Assembly: GCA_902790635.1 (NCBI GenBank)
Contig: CADASN010000013.1
Coordinates: 32,408-96,407, forward strand
Length of the DNA: 64,000 nucleotides
Direction: 5' to 3'
Source: an uncultured Bacteroidia bacterium
GTDB taxonomy: Bacteria > Bacteroidota > Bacteroidia > Bacteroidales > UBA932
Of the stretch, positions 44,149 to 53,577 are shown one piece after another (positions within the stretch are counted from its first letter, which is position 1; the number at the start of each line of letters is the position of its first letter). A program made the translations under genes and the position numbers. The notes below the pieces were generated by a model. That model saw nothing but the letters and a program-made list of their open reading frames with translations. It did no database searches and had not been told where the DNA came from.

Positions 44149-46326
44149 ATGAAATTTCAGCTCGAGTCCGAATACAAACCCGCCGGCGACCAGCCGGAAG
44201 CGATCGCGCAGCTCTGTTCCGCCCTGGATGCCGGGGTGGGGGACGTGACGCTGCTCGGCGTCACGGGCTCGGGCAAGACTTTCACGATGGCGGGGGTGAT
44301 CGAACGCCTGCAGCGCCCGGCCCTGATCCTGAGCCACAACAAGACCCTTGCGGCCCAGCTCTACGGCGAATTCAAGTCCTTCTTCCCGCACAACGCGGTG
44401 GAGTATTTCGTCTCCTACTACGACTACTATCAGCCTGAGGCATACATCCCGACCACGGATACCTACATCGAGAAAGACCTCAGTATCAATGACCAGATCG
44501 AGAAGCTGCGCCTGAGCGCCGCCAGCGCCCTGCTGAGCGGGCGGCGCGACGTGATCGTGGTCTCGTCGGTGTCGTGCCTCTACGGCATCGGCAATCCGGA
44601 GGATTTCCATGCGCAGACCGTTCCGGTCCGGCGCGGGGAGACCCGCAGCCTCACCGGCCTGCTCTACCGCCTGGTGGATGCGCTCTACAACCGAACCGAG
44701 GTTGATTTCAAGCGGGGGACCTTCCGGGTCCGCGGCGATACGGTGGACGTCTATCTGGGCGGCTCCGACGACGCCGTGCGCATCGAGTTTTTCGGCGACG
44801 AGGTGGACGGGCTCAGCCTCATCGACCCCGTGACGGGCGCCAAGCGGGAGGAACTCGACGAGATCAACATCTATCCGGCCGGCAATTTCGTGACGACCAA
44901 GGAGCGGAGCATCGCCGCCGTGTCCCACATCCAGGATGACCTGGTCCGGCAGATGGAGTTTTTCGAGAGCATCGACAAGGGGCTGGAAGCCAAGCGCCTG
45001 AAGCAGCGGGTCGAGTACGACCTGGAGATGATCAAGGAGATGGGCTATTGCCCGGGCATCGAGAATTATTCCCGCTACTTCGACGGCCGCAAGGAGGGGC
45101 AGCGCCCTTTCTGCCTGATCGATTATTTCCCCCGGGACTTCATCACCTTCGTGGACGAGAGCCACGTGACGCTCCCGCAGGTGCATGCGATGTACGGCGG
45201 GGACCATTCGCGCAAGTCCGTGCTGATCGAGTACGGCTTCCGGCTCCCCGCGGCTGCGGACAACCGCCCCCTCAAATTCGAGGAATTCGAGGCCCTCACG
45301 GGCCAGAAGGTGTATGTCAGCGCCACGCCCGCGGATTACGAGCTGGAGAAGTCCGAAGGACTGGTCGTCGAGCAGGTGGTCCGCCCGACCGGCCTGCTGG
45401 ATCCGCCCATCCAGGTCCGCCCGACCAAGAACCAGGTGGACGACCTGGTGGAGGAGATCCGCGTCCGGGCCGAGCGCGACGAACGCACCCTCGTAACCAC
45501 GCTCACCAAACGGATGGCCGAGGAACTGGACGAATACCTGCGCCGCATCGGCATCCGCGTCCGCTATATCCATTCCGACGTGGACACGGCCGACCGCGTG
45601 GAGATCATCGAGGATTTCAAGAACGGGCTCTTCGACGTGCTGGTGGGTGTGAACCTGCTGCGCGAGGGGCTGGACATCCCCACCGTGTCGCTGGTGGCCA
45701 TCCTGGACGCCGACAAGGAGGGTTTCCTGCGCACCGCCCGCGCCCTGACGCAGACGGCCGGCCGCGCTGCGCGCAATGTCAACGGCCTCGTCATCATGTA
45801 CGCCGACGCGGTCACCCCGTCGATGGAGCAGACCATCCGGGAGACGGACCGGCGGCGCAAGAAGCAGATCGAATACAACAAGCTGCACCACATCACCCCG
45901 AAGCAGATCGAGGTGAAACAGAATATCCTCGCCGGGGAACTCACTTCCCACGGCAAGCCCGTCCGGGCCGGTCTGTCCAACGGTACGACCGGCCGGGTCA
46001 GCGCCGCCAATTCCTACGACGATCCGACCTACATCCCCAATCCTTCGGACCTGGGACGCGGCACGGTGAGCGTGGGCTTCGGGCACGACTCGCGGCGCGA
46101 GGCGGGCGACGCCTACCGGGACGGCTTCGTGACGGACGACCTGGCCGCCGTCCTCCAGGATCCGGTGATCCGCTCGATGTCCCGGGAACAGATAGAAAAG
46201 ATGGTCGAAGAGGACCGCCGCCGGATGAAGAAGGCGGCGGCCGAACTCGACTTCGCGCAGGCAGCCCGCTATCGCGACGAGATGTGGGCCCTGCAGGAAT
46301 ACCTCAAAGTTTGGAAAGAAAAATGA
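44149..46326 (+). CDS. uvrB: Excinuclease ABC subunit B
   Basis: UvrB is the damage-verifying helicase-like subunit of nucleotide excision repair. The 725-residue product starts [22 protein letters not shown]. Walker A is [16 protein letters not shown] (about 35-50), the beta-hairpin [15 protein letters not shown], and the helicase motifs include [18 protein letters not shown] and [19 protein letters not shown]. The C-terminal UVR motif is [22 protein letters not shown]. Its stop overlaps the start of the SGNH gene (ATGA), joining repair and O-acylation genes in one transcript. Confidence 0.97.
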   Translation: MKFQLESEYKPAGDQPEAIAQLCSALDAGVGDVTLLGVTGSGKTFTMAGVIERLQRPALILSHNKTLAAQLYGEFKSFFPHNAVEYFVSYYDYYQPEAYIPTTDTYIEKDLSINDQIEKLRLSAASALLSGRRDVIVVSSVSCLYGIGNPEDFHAQTVPVRRGETRSLTGLLYRLVDALYNRTEVDFKRGTFRVRGDTVDVYLGGSDDAVRIEFFGDEVDGLSLIDPVTGAKREELDEINIYPAGNFVTTKERSIAAVSHIQDDLVRQMEFFESIDKGLEAKRLKQRVEYDLEMIKEMGYCPGIENYSRYFDGRKEGQRPFCLIDYFPRDFITFVDESHVTLPQVHAMYGGDHSRKSVLIEYGFRLPAAADNRPLKFEEFEALTGQKVYVSATPADYELEKSEGLVVEQVVRPTGLLDPPIQVRPTKNQVDDLVEEIRVRAERDERTLVTTLTKRMAEELDEYLRRIGIRVRYIHSDVDTADRVEIIEDFKNGLFDVLVGVNLLREGLDIPTVSLVAILDADKEGFLRTARALTQTAGRAARNVNGLVIMYADAVTPSMEQTIRETDRRRKKQIEYNKLHHITPKQIEVKQNILAGELTSHGKPVRAGLSNGTTGRVSAANSYDDPTYIPNPSDLGRGTVSVGFGHDSRREAGDAYRDGFVTDDLAAVLQDPVIRSMSREQIEKMVEEDRRRMKKAAAELDFAQAARYRDEMWALQEYLKVWKEK

Positions 46327-47684
46327 AAAGATACCAGATCTCGCTCTTCATGTTCTCCGTGATCGCCGTGCTGGCGGTCCTGTGTGCCATTTTCCCGGAG
46401 GAAGGCTGGCTGGGCCTGCGTTTCCCGCAGCTCTCTTCCGTGCTGTCCGCCGCCGAACCGGACACCGGCCCCTCCCCGGAGGAGCTGCTCGAGCAGCGCA
46501 AGAAGTCGATCCTCGCCGCGGAGAAAGACCAGTACCAGACCTTTTTCCGGGAGGATCCGTCCCGCTTCTATCTACCGGACGGGGACATCCGTTTCTTCGA
46601 TCCGCTCTTCCAGGCGCTGGAACGGGCGGAGACGACGCCGCTGCGCATCGTGCACTACGGCGACTCCCAGATTGAGGAGGACCGCATCACCGGCACGATC
46701 CGGGAGGCCCTCCAGCAGCGCTTCGGCGGCAGCGGTCCGGGCATGATGCCGGCGCGCCGGCGCGGTACTCCGCGCGTAGGCGGGAGCAGTTCCGCGAGCC
46801 TGTCCCGCTTCTACAATTTCGGCGATGCGGAGCACCGGGCCGGGATCCGCAAGTACGGGCCTTTCGCCGATTTCACCCGGCTGGACACCATCAGCGTGGC
46901 GACCTTCTCCTTCTATCCGGTCAAAGGCAAGGACAAGGGGCAGAGCACCTTCGACCGGCTGACCCTGGTCGCCGGCAACCTGCGCAGCAAGCTGACGGTG
47001 ACGAACCAGGGCGAGAAGCAGGTCATCGAGCCGGGGGAGAGCATCTCCTTCGTCCGCTTCAACCTGCCGGACAGCTCCACGCGCGCTTCCGTGACCGTGT
47101 CCGGGTATGCCGACCTCTACGGCATCCTGCTGGACAGCAAGACGGGCGTGCGCATGGACAATGTCCCGATGCGCGGATGCTCCGGCACCATCTTCACCAC
47201 GATGGATGAGGAGCAGCTCCGCACCTACTACCGCCAGGAGAATGTCCGGCTGATCCTGCTGCAGTACGGCGGCAACAGCATGCCCTATCTCAAGACCGAC
47301 AAGGGCATCTCCACCTACGCGGAGTCGATCCGCAAGCAGATCCGCTTCCTGCAGGCGCTGGCCCCGAACGCGAAAATCATCTTCATGGGCCCGTCCGACA
47401 TGGCCACGGTGGTGAACGGCAAGCGCCAGACCTACCCGAAGCTGCCGGGCGTCGTGGATTCGCTGAGGCTGGCCGCGACGGAGTCCGGCGCCGCCTACTG
47501 GGACATCTACGGCGTGATGGGCGGCGAGAACTCGATGGTCAAATGGGTGCAGGCCCGCCCGGCCCTGGCCGGATCCGACTATGTGCATTTCACGCTGGCG
47601 GGCGCCCAGAAGGTGGGCGAGCTCTTCAGCGAGTCCCTGATGGTGTACTACGAGTACTACAGCTGGAGAAAGAAGAATGAATAG
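46323..47684 (+). CDS. SGNH/GDSL-family hydrolase with N-terminal membrane anchor
   Basis: A 453-residue protein with an N-terminal hydrophobic segment ([19 protein letters not shown]), so membrane-anchored or exported. The SGNH catalytic block I is [16 protein letters not shown] (Ser in GDSQ). [15 protein letters not shown] provides the Gly and Asn blocks. [19 protein letters not shown] provides the catalytic Asp-x-x-His. Paired with a second SGNH gene and an MBOAT gene, it is likely to acetylate or deacetylate a cell-surface polysaccharide. It overlaps the next gene by 8 nt. Confidence 0.85.
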   Translation: MKRYQISLFMFSVIAVLAVLCAIFPEEGWLGLRFPQLSSVLSAAEPDTGPSPEELLEQRKKSILAAEKDQYQTFFREDPSRFYLPDGDIRFFDPLFQALERAETTPLRIVHYGDSQIEEDRITGTIREALQQRFGGSGPGMMPARRRGTPRVGGSSSASLSRFYNFGDAEHRAGIRKYGPFADFTRLDTISVATFSFYPVKGKDKGQSTFDRLTLVAGNLRSKLTVTNQGEKQVIEPGESISFVRFNLPDSSTRASVTVSGYADLYGILLDSKTGVRMDNVPMRGCSGTIFTTMDEEQLRTYYRQENVRLILLQYGGNSMPYLKTDKGISTYAESIRKQIRFLQALAPNAKIIFMGPSDMATVVNGKRQTYPKLPGVVDSLRLAATESGAAYWDIYGVMGGENSMVKWVQARPALAGSDYVHFTLAGAQKVGELFSESLMVYYEYYSWRKKNE

Positions 47685-48900
47685 GACGCGCCTGCTACTC
47701 CTGCTTCTGGCCTTGTGCCTGCCGGGGCTGCTCCCCGGGCAGGAGTTGCCTCCGTGTGCCCGTCCGGACCTCTCGGTCCTGACGTTCCCGGGCTCGCGGA
47801 TGGCGCAGGACGTGTTCTATGCCAAACTGGATGAGATGGTGGAGTCGGGAGAAGGCAACGTGAACATCTGGCACGTGGGCGGATCCCACGTCCAGGCGGC
47901 CACCCTGCCCAACCGGATCCGCGACAACATCGATTCGCTGACCCTGCGGGGCGACCGGGGCTTCCTCTTCCCGGTGCGCCTGACGGAGACCAATACCGAC
48001 CGCTCCTACCGGATCCGGACAACGGGTACGTGGGAGGCGCCCATCCTGACGAAGCCCTCCGACCTGCGGCGTCCCCGATACGGCATCACCGGTTTCGGCG
48101 CGCGGACGTCCAGTCCGGACGCGTCGGTTGGATTCAATCTCAATCCGGACGGCTCCGACCGCTGGAGCTGCGAGAGTCTCCGGGTGCTGGGCTATGGGAG
48201 TACGCGCCGGGCATACCCCTATATCATCTGCCTGGCGGACACGCTCCGCTTCGAGTACGAAGAGCACACCGGCACCTATCTGTTTGACCTGCCGGCCCCG
48301 ACCGACTCCGTGCTGGTGCAGTTCCACATCCCGGAGGGAGAGGAATTCGTGCTGAACGGGCTGGAGCCGCTCAGCTGGCGGCCGGGTGTCAACTATTTCG
48401 CCTCCGGCGTCAACGGGGCGGCGCTGACCCACTGGGTGGACCGCTGCGATGACCTCGAGCGCGACTTGAACCTGGTGCGGCCGGACATGGCCATCCTGGG
48501 CGTGGGGATCAATGACTCCGCCGTGAGCGCCAAGGATTTCAAGCCGGACCGCTTCAAGGAGCGGTACCGGCGGCTGATCGCCAAGGTGCGCCGGTCCAAC
48601 CCGGAATGCGCCTTCATCTTCATCACCAACAACGACAGCTACCGCTATGTGCGGCGCGGGATGACCTACAATGTCAATGCGGAAGCGGTCCGCAAGGCGA
48701 TGATGGAGCTGGCGGAAGAATACGGCGCCGGGGTCTGGGACCTCTACGCCGTGATGGGCGGCGCCCATACGGTGGAGGCCTGGCGGGATGCCGGACTGAT
48801 CAAGGCGGACCGCCTGCATTTCACGGAAGAAGGCTACGCGCTGCTGGGCGACCTGTTCGTCAAGGCGCTGATGGAAGATAAAGAAAACAGAGAAAAATAA
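47677..48900 (+). CDS. Second SGNH/GDSL-family hydrolase
   Basis: A 407-residue exported protein with signal LLLLLLALCLPGLLPGQ. The block I serine is in NIWHVGGSHVQAATL, replacing the usual GDS by GGS, a change also seen in such paired proteins. MAILGVGINDSAVSA gives blocks II-III, and ADRLHFTEEGYALLGDLF gives the Asp and His. It resembles the preceding protein in plan, so a duplication is likely. The MBOAT gene starts on the last base of its stop codon. Confidence 0.83.
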   Translation: MNRTRLLLLLLALCLPGLLPGQELPPCARPDLSVLTFPGSRMAQDVFYAKLDEMVESGEGNVNIWHVGGSHVQAATLPNRIRDNIDSLTLRGDRGFLFPVRLTETNTDRSYRIRTTGTWEAPILTKPSDLRRPRYGITGFGARTSSPDASVGFNLNPDGSDRWSCESLRVLGYGSTRRAYPYIICLADTLRFEYEEHTGTYLFDLPAPTDSVLVQFHIPEGEEFVLNGLEPLSWRPGVNYFASGVNGAALTHWVDRCDDLERDLNLVRPDMAILGVGINDSAVSAKDFKPDRFKERYRRLIAKVRRSNPECAFIFITNNDSYRYVRRGMTYNVNAEAVRKAMMELAEEYGAGVWDLYAVMGGAHTVEAWRDAGLIKADRLHFTEEGYALLGDLFVKALMEDKENREK

Positions 48901-50759
48901 TGGACTGGAGCGGCATATCGGGTTTTGCGCAGCGACTGTTCGGGTTTGACCCGAACTCGCCGCTGCTTTTCACGCAGTTCTATTTCTGGGCGTTCTTCGC
49001 CCTGGTGTTCGCCATCTTTGCCCTGATCGGCCGGAAACGACTGCAGCTGCGCAACGCCTTCCTGTTCCTGGTCAGCCTGTTCTTCTACTACAAGACCAGC
49101 GGCCTGTCGGTGCTGATCCTGATCTTCGTGACCTGTTCGGACTTCCTGATCGCCCGGCGGATCGCCGCCGCGACGCATCCCGGGCGCAAGCGGGCCTGGC
49201 TGATCCTGAGCGTGTGCATCGACCTGCTGATCCTGTGCTATTTCAAGTATTCTTACTTCTTCGCCGATTTCGTGCATTCGCTGACGGGCCTGGAACTGAA
49301 GGTGGTGAACGTGTTCGGGATGCTGGGCAACGTCCTGACCGGCGCGGAGCGGTTCAGCGTGGACAGCATCGTGCTGCCGGTGGGCATCTCCTTCTTCACC
49401 TTCCAGGTGATCAGCTACACCGTGGACGTGTACCGCGGACTGGTCAAGCCGGTGGACAATATCCTGGATTTCGGCTTCTATGTCAGCTTCTTCCCGCAGC
49501 TGGTGGCAGGTCCGATCGTGCGGGCGAGCACCTTCATCCCGCAGCTCTACAAGCCTTTCTTCCTGGGTCGGAAGCAGTTCGGAATCGCCGTGTTCTGGAT
49601 CCTGAACGGTCTGGCGAAGAAGCTCATCCTGAGCGACTACATCGCCGTCAACTTCATCGACCGCGTATTCGAGAATCCCCAGCTTTTCACGGGCTTCGAG
49701 AACTTCGCCGCGCTCTTCGGCTACTCCCTGCAGGTCTATGCCGACTTCTCCGGCTATACCGACATCGCCATCGGCGTGGCCATGTTGATGGGCTTCTACC
49801 TGCCGCAGAACTTCAACTCGCCCTACAAGGCCTCCAACCCCCAGGATTTCTGGCGGCGCTGGCACATGTCGCTGAGCAACTGGCTGAAGAACTATCTCTA
49901 CATCCCGCTGGGCGGCAACCGCAACGCCACCTTCGGGACCTATTTCTGGATCATCCTCTTCGCCGTGATCGCGGCGATCCTGTCCGGGAGCTGGGTGGTC
50001 TCGCTGGTCTTCGTGGTCCTGGCCGCGACGGTCGGCCTGGTGGCCTATTTCAATCCGGACCGGCGCAAGAAGATCCTTTCCAACATCAACCGCTTCATCA
50101 CCATGCTGCTGGGCGGCATGTGGCACGGTGCTTCGTGGAATTTCATCATCTGGGGCGGCTTGAACGGCATCGGCCTGGTGGTGTACCAGTTCTGGAAGGA
50201 GATGAAGTGGGGGGTGCGCTTCGGCGTCGTGACGGCCGTGTGCGCGTTCCTTGGAATCATGCACTGGACCGTCGGAGCGCCGGTGTGGAACCTGCTCTTC
50301 GTCTGGTCGCTGTTCATCTGGGCCGGGACGCTCATCCGCTTCATCTACCATCTCTGCGGCGGCAAGGGCTGCCAGCTGCTGGGCTACTACTGGGGTGTGA
50401 TCCAGACCTTTACCTTCATCACGTTCACGCGCCTGTTCTTCCGCAGCGGCAGTAACCTCGATCCTGCCACGGCCAATGAGGTCGCCTGGCAGACGGCCCG
50501 GCAGATGGTGACTCAGATCGGATCCGCCTGGAACTGGGCCCAGATCCCGGAGATCTGCGCGACCTACTGGAAGGTCTTCGCGCTGGTCATCGCCGGCATG
50601 GTCATCCACTGGCTGCCGACGCGCTGGAAGCGCTGGTACCGGATCAATTTCGCGATGCTCCCGCTGCCCGTCATGGCCCTGGTGGTCGTCGCCGTCGTCT
50701 TCGTGGTGTACCAGTTCATCACCGCGGATCTCCAGGCGTTCATCTACTTCCAGTTCTAG
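48900..50759 (+). CDS. MBOAT-family O-acyltransferase
   Basis: A 619-residue polytopic inner-membrane protein of the AlgI/DltB group that passes acyl groups across the membrane for transfer to extracytoplasmic polysaccharides. Family blocks: VLPVGISFFTFQVISYTVDVYRG (about 160-182), SFFPQLVAGPIVRA, YADFSGYTDIAIG, NFNSPYKASNPQDFWRRWHMSLSNWL, and the catalytic His in MLLGGMWHGASWNFIIWGGLNG. The C-terminal part has extra hydrophobic segments. With the two SGNH proteins it forms an O-acetylation module; the target glycan is not encoded nearby. Confidence 0.93.
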   Translation: MDWSGISGFAQRLFGFDPNSPLLFTQFYFWAFFALVFAIFALIGRKRLQLRNAFLFLVSLFFYYKTSGLSVLILIFVTCSDFLIARRIAAATHPGRKRAWLILSVCIDLLILCYFKYSYFFADFVHSLTGLELKVVNVFGMLGNVLTGAERFSVDSIVLPVGISFFTFQVISYTVDVYRGLVKPVDNILDFGFYVSFFPQLVAGPIVRASTFIPQLYKPFFLGRKQFGIAVFWILNGLAKKLILSDYIAVNFIDRVFENPQLFTGFENFAALFGYSLQVYADFSGYTDIAIGVAMLMGFYLPQNFNSPYKASNPQDFWRRWHMSLSNWLKNYLYIPLGGNRNATFGTYFWIILFAVIAAILSGSWVVSLVFVVLAATVGLVAYFNPDRRKKILSNINRFITMLLGGMWHGASWNFIIWGGLNGIGLVVYQFWKEMKWGVRFGVVTAVCAFLGIMHWTVGAPVWNLLFVWSLFIWAGTLIRFIYHLCGGKGCQLLGYYWGVIQTFTFITFTRLFFRSGSNLDPATANEVAWQTARQMVTQIGSAWNWAQIPEICATYWKVFALVIAGMVIHWLPTRWKRWYRINFAMLPLPVMALVVVAVVFVVYQFITADLQAFIYFQF

Positions 50760-50816
50760 CGGTACTCTTTTCCGTCTTTTTCCCTGGTTTTTATCTATTT
50801 CCGCTGGCGGAGAGGT

Positions 50817-50845
50817 TAAAACCACATAATCGTGTGGTGTTTTTC
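50817..50845 (+). terminator. Terminator after the O-acylation module
   Basis: The stem ACCACA (50821-50826) / TGTGGT (50833-50838), preceded by AAAA and followed by G and five T, is a compact rho-independent terminator. Confidence 0.75.
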
Positions 50846-50890
50846 TCCCGGGTAGTTGCGAATTTTGGGGAAGTTAAAGGTGGAAAAGCT

Positions 50891-51097
50891 ATGACGACAT
50901 TGAACGAGCCGCTGAACGGGCGGGAACTGGATATTCTGCGACGGATCGCCAAGGGACAGTCGTCCACCCAGATCGCGGAGGCGTTGCATCTGCGGCCCAA
51001 CACGATCCTGTGGTACCGCAAGCGCCTGCACCTCAAGTTCGACGTCCACAGCATCGCCGAACTGGTCGTCGCCGCCACCGAGCAGGGAATCCTCTAA
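50891..51097 (+). CDS. Stand-alone LuxR-type HTH protein
   Basis: A 68-residue DNA-binding domain with no sensor: LNGRELDILRRIAKGQSSTQIAEALHLRPNTILWYRKRLHLKFDVHSIAELV is a full GerE/LuxR HTH. It starts at MTTLNEPL; an ATG 19 codons earlier adds residues without similarity. Its recognition region is closely related to the C-terminal HTH of the regulator at 52008 (both contain NTxLWYRKRL and DVHS). The two flank a lipoprotein pair, which suggests a shared target and perhaps heterodimer or competitor action. Confidence 0.82.
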   Translation: MTTLNEPLNGRELDILRRIAKGQSSTQIAEALHLRPNTILWYRKRLHLKFDVHSIAELVVAATEQGIL

Positions 51098-51109
51098 TAC
51101 GAAACTGAT

Positions 51110-51832
51110 ATGAAAAAGACTGCTTTACTTTTCATTCTCGCTGCCATGCTGGCGATTGTTTCCTGCGGCGGCAATTCCGGCGGTACCAAGACGGAGGCTG
51201 ACTCTGCGAGTAAATCTGCGAAGGTCTCCGTCGAGGCCGTTGACCTCGGTCTGAGTGTCAAGTGGGCCTCCTGCAACCTGGGGGCCACGTCCGAATGGGA
51301 AATCGGCGACTATTTTGCCTGGGGTGAGGTTCAGCCGAAAGCAAGCTACCTTGCTGACAACTACAAGCACCGTGACGCAAACGGCAATTGGATCAAGTAT
51401 GCATTCAAGGCAGATGCGCTCGTTGATGCGGATGTGGCCCAGGCCGACAACAGGGATACGCTGCTTCCTGAGGATGACGCCGCGACCGCCATCCTCGGCG
51501 ACGGCTGGCGTATGCCCACCCCGGAGGAAGCCCAGGAACTGATGGACAAGTGCGAGATCAAGTATTGGGAGCAGGGTATCCAGTTGACCGGTCCCAACGG
51601 CAACAGCATCTGCATCCCGTACGGCGGCTCCAAACAAGGCGAGAAACTTCGTGGGGAGAAGACGACTTCCTACTGGACCAACCAGTTGTACTCCCAGAAG
51701 GGAACGAATTTCCTGGGTGGAGAGGAAATGGTCTATGTGGAGCAGTACGGCAGAAGGTTCGATGTCAAGGCCAGGACGGCCGGCATGGAGTATCGGTATA
51801 ACGGGCTTCCCATCCGTCCCGTCAAAAAGTAA
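51110..51832 (+). CDS. FISUMP-like lipoprotein
   Basis: A 240-residue lipoprotein (signal LLFILAAMLAIVSC, lipobox Cys near 20). Residues 45-235 match the Fibrobacter succinogenes major-paralogue/'DUF1566-like' pattern common in gut Bacteroidota: AVDLGLSVKWASCNLGATSEWEIGDYFAWGEV, LPEDDAATAILGDGWRMPTPEEAQELMDKC, and a C-terminal GLPIRPVK. The function is unknown; it is surface-exposed and C-type-lectin-like by fold prediction in relatives. It lies 12 nt after the stand-alone HTH gene, so they are probably cotranscribed. Confidence 0.75.
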   Translation: MKKTALLFILAAMLAIVSCGGNSGGTKTEADSASKSAKVSVEAVDLGLSVKWASCNLGATSEWEIGDYFAWGEVQPKASYLADNYKHRDANGNWIKYAFKADALVDADVAQADNRDTLLPEDDAATAILGDGWRMPTPEEAQELMDKCEIKYWEQGIQLTGPNGNSICIPYGGSKQGEKLRGEKTTSYWTNQLYSQKGTNFLGGEEMVYVEQYGRRFDVKARTAGMEYRYNGLPIRPVKK

Positions 51833-51838
51833 GCGTCC

Positions 51839-51973
51839 ATGAAGAAGCCGGCCCTCGCGTTGTTGTCCCTGTTGTGCCTCATGGCTGCTTGCAAACTGGG
51901 CGACGCCGGGGATCAGGTCGTCGTGCAGAACGAGGCGGGCGCCCAAGGGCAGGAAGAGCAAGACCTGCAGTGA
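51839..51973 (+). CDS. 44-residue small lipoprotein
   Basis: An ATG 6 nt after the FISUMP stop opens a 44-codon frame. It encodes a signal KKPALALLSLLCLMAAC with a good lipobox (LMAAC) followed by a short Gln/Glu-rich tail ending EEQDLQ. Its close spacing, clear lipoprotein signal and position inside the regulator pair make it credible despite its size. The role is unknown; the tail is too short to fold alone. Confidence 0.6.
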   Translation: MKKPALALLSLLCLMAACKLGDAGDQVVVQNEAGAQGQEEQDLQ

Positions 51974-51994
51974 TGCGCTTCATTAAAGAATGAT

Positions 51995-52002
51995 TATCTT
52001 TG
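51995..52002 (+). promoter_or_regulatory. -7 element of the TPR-LuxR regulator gene, probably leaderless
   Basis: TATCTTTG, exact consensus, ends 5 nt before the ATG at 52008. No convincing -33 TTTG. Confidence 0.65.
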
Positions 52003-52007
52003 CAGGT

Positions 52008-53204
52008 ATGAAGAGATCCCTGCTGCTTGCCCTGTTACTGCTTCCCGTTGCCGCCTGGGGTTACAGGGACCACCGGGGCCGTGACCTGGACTCCTTGGAG
52101 CGCAGCATCAGCCACTGGACGCCCGAAGCCCTGAAAGCGGCTCCCCGTGAGCAGCAGGACGCTTATTGCCAGACTTGCTACGACATCGCCTACGGCTACC
52201 TTCAGGTGGACAGCCCACGCACCATCTATTATGCGCAGCGGGCCATCCGGACCGCCGGTTTCTCCGGCGACAGCAAATCCATCTACAGGAATTCCATCCT
52301 GATCGGCCAGATTTTCTGGGCAAAAGAGCAGTTGGACAGTGCCCGGTTCTATTACACCCAGGCCTTCGATGCGCTGGCAAAGATGGAGGCAAGCTGGGCC
52401 AATCCCGACAGACACGACCTGGAGGCGATGCAGTCGCGGCTTTGGGGCACGCTGGGCAACTTCTACGCCGTGCAGGACTCTCTGGATAAGTTCGCATATT
52501 ACTACGCCAAGGCCGGAGAGGTCTTCGAGAAATGGGAATGGTGGGAAGATTGCTCCACGCTTCACCGGAACATCGGTGAAGTCTATACCGACAATGGAGA
52601 GCTGAAGAAGGCCAAGCCGGAGTACGAATTGGGCTTGCAGTATGCGAGGCAGTCCGGGGACTCCCTGATGATTGCGCACGCCCTCTACGGTCTCGGCCGC
52701 TGGTATCAGGAATCCGGGAAGACGACCAAGGCGCTGGAGTATCTGACCCAGGCTGAGGAATATTTCGGCAATCATCCCCGTGAGGAAGCGGAAGGCCGTG
52801 CGAATACGCTGGCCATTATGAACGCCGCCCGTGAGGACCTTTACCGCAACGCCCGGATGCTTGCCATCACTTCATTCCTGGTTTTGCTTCTCTCGCTGGG
52901 CGGAACGCTTCTGGTCCGTCGTCTCAGACTTACGAAGCAAGAACTTACGGAGACTTCTGCCGTGCTGGACGAGACCATCGAGGAGCTGCGGCCTGCGGCG
53001 CAGGATGACGAAATCGTCTTGACGGAGCAAGAGCGAAAAATCACCAGCCTGCTGGTGGAAGGATTGAGTACCAAGGAGATTGCAGACAAAGTCTGCCTCG
53101 GGGTCAATACCGTGCTTTGGTACCGCAAACGGCTTTACGCCAAGCTGGATGTCCACTCGGCCGCCGCTTTCACGAACGAAGCCCACCGCCGCGGGCTGGT
53201 GTAG
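52008..53204 (+). CDS. Membrane-anchored TPR regulator with LuxR-type HTH
   Basis: A 398-residue one-component-like regulator. A signal or anchor (LLLALLLLPVAAWG) is followed by about five TPR-like repeats (residues 40-270, such as ARFYYTQAFDALAKM, LHRNIGEVYTDNGELKKAKPEYELGLQYA, LYGLGRWYQESGKTTKALEYLTQAEEYF). A transmembrane helix lies near 285-305 (MLAITSFLVLLLSLGGTLLV), then a short coiled coil, then a cytoplasmic LuxR/GerE HTH at 335-395 (LTEQERKITSLLVEGLSTKEIADKVCLGVNTVLWYRKRLYAKLDVHS). The periplasmic TPR part would sense a signal and the HTH act from the membrane. The start at MKRS follows the promoter by 5 nt. Confidence 0.88.
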   Translation: MKRSLLLALLLLPVAAWGYRDHRGRDLDSLERSISHWTPEALKAAPREQQDAYCQTCYDIAYGYLQVDSPRTIYYAQRAIRTAGFSGDSKSIYRNSILIGQIFWAKEQLDSARFYYTQAFDALAKMEASWANPDRHDLEAMQSRLWGTLGNFYAVQDSLDKFAYYYAKAGEVFEKWEWWEDCSTLHRNIGEVYTDNGELKKAKPEYELGLQYARQSGDSLMIAHALYGLGRWYQESGKTTKALEYLTQAEEYFGNHPREEAEGRANTLAIMNAAREDLYRNARMLAITSFLVLLLSLGGTLLVRRLRLTKQELTETSAVLDETIEELRPAAQDDEIVLTEQERKITSLLVEGLSTKEIADKVCLGVNTVLWYRKRLYAKLDVHSAAAFTNEAHRRGLV

Positions 53205-53223
53205 GCACTTCGCCGGTGGCGCG

Positions 53224-53577
53224 TTAGCGCAGGAATCTGGTGGGGGAGATGCGGCGGGTGAGGAGCATCGGGCAGCCGACGGCAAGGAGGGTGCCGGCGA
53301 TGGCGACGGGCCAGAACCAGGGAGATTCGATGACGGTGGGGGCGTCCGGCATCCGGACCGGGTAGAGGATCAGGAAAGCGGCGAGCGCTCCGCCGAGCAG
53401 CAGGCCGGCAGCGAAAACGATAAGGAAGATCCGGCGCGTGCGGCGGATCTCCCGGTCGTGGTAGGCCTTGATTGTCTCTACGGCGGCGAGACGGGCGTTC
53501 AGCTCCAGGGTGAACGATGTGGGGTCCGCAGGCGTGGGGGCTGTCTGGCGGAAGAATTCTTTTATCTCGTTTTCCAT
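53224..53577 (-). CDS. Small two-helix membrane protein, putative anti-sigma factor
   Basis: A 117-residue protein with a cytosolic N-terminus (MENEIKEFFRQTAPTPADPTSFTLELNARLAAVETIKAYHD) and two transmembrane segments (IFLIVFAAGLLLGGALAAFLILY, WFWPVAIAGTLLAVGCPMLL). It overlaps the end of the ECF sigma gene by 16 nt. Genes in this position usually encode anti-sigma factors, and the charged N-terminus could bind the sigma factor, but there is no zinc anti-sigma motif. Confidence 0.6.
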   Translation of the reverse strand: MENEIKEFFRQTAPTPADPTSFTLELNARLAAVETIKAYHDREIRRTRRIFLIVFAAGLLLGGALAAFLILYPVRMPDAPTVIESPWFWPVAIAGTLLAVGCPMLLTRRISPTRFLR

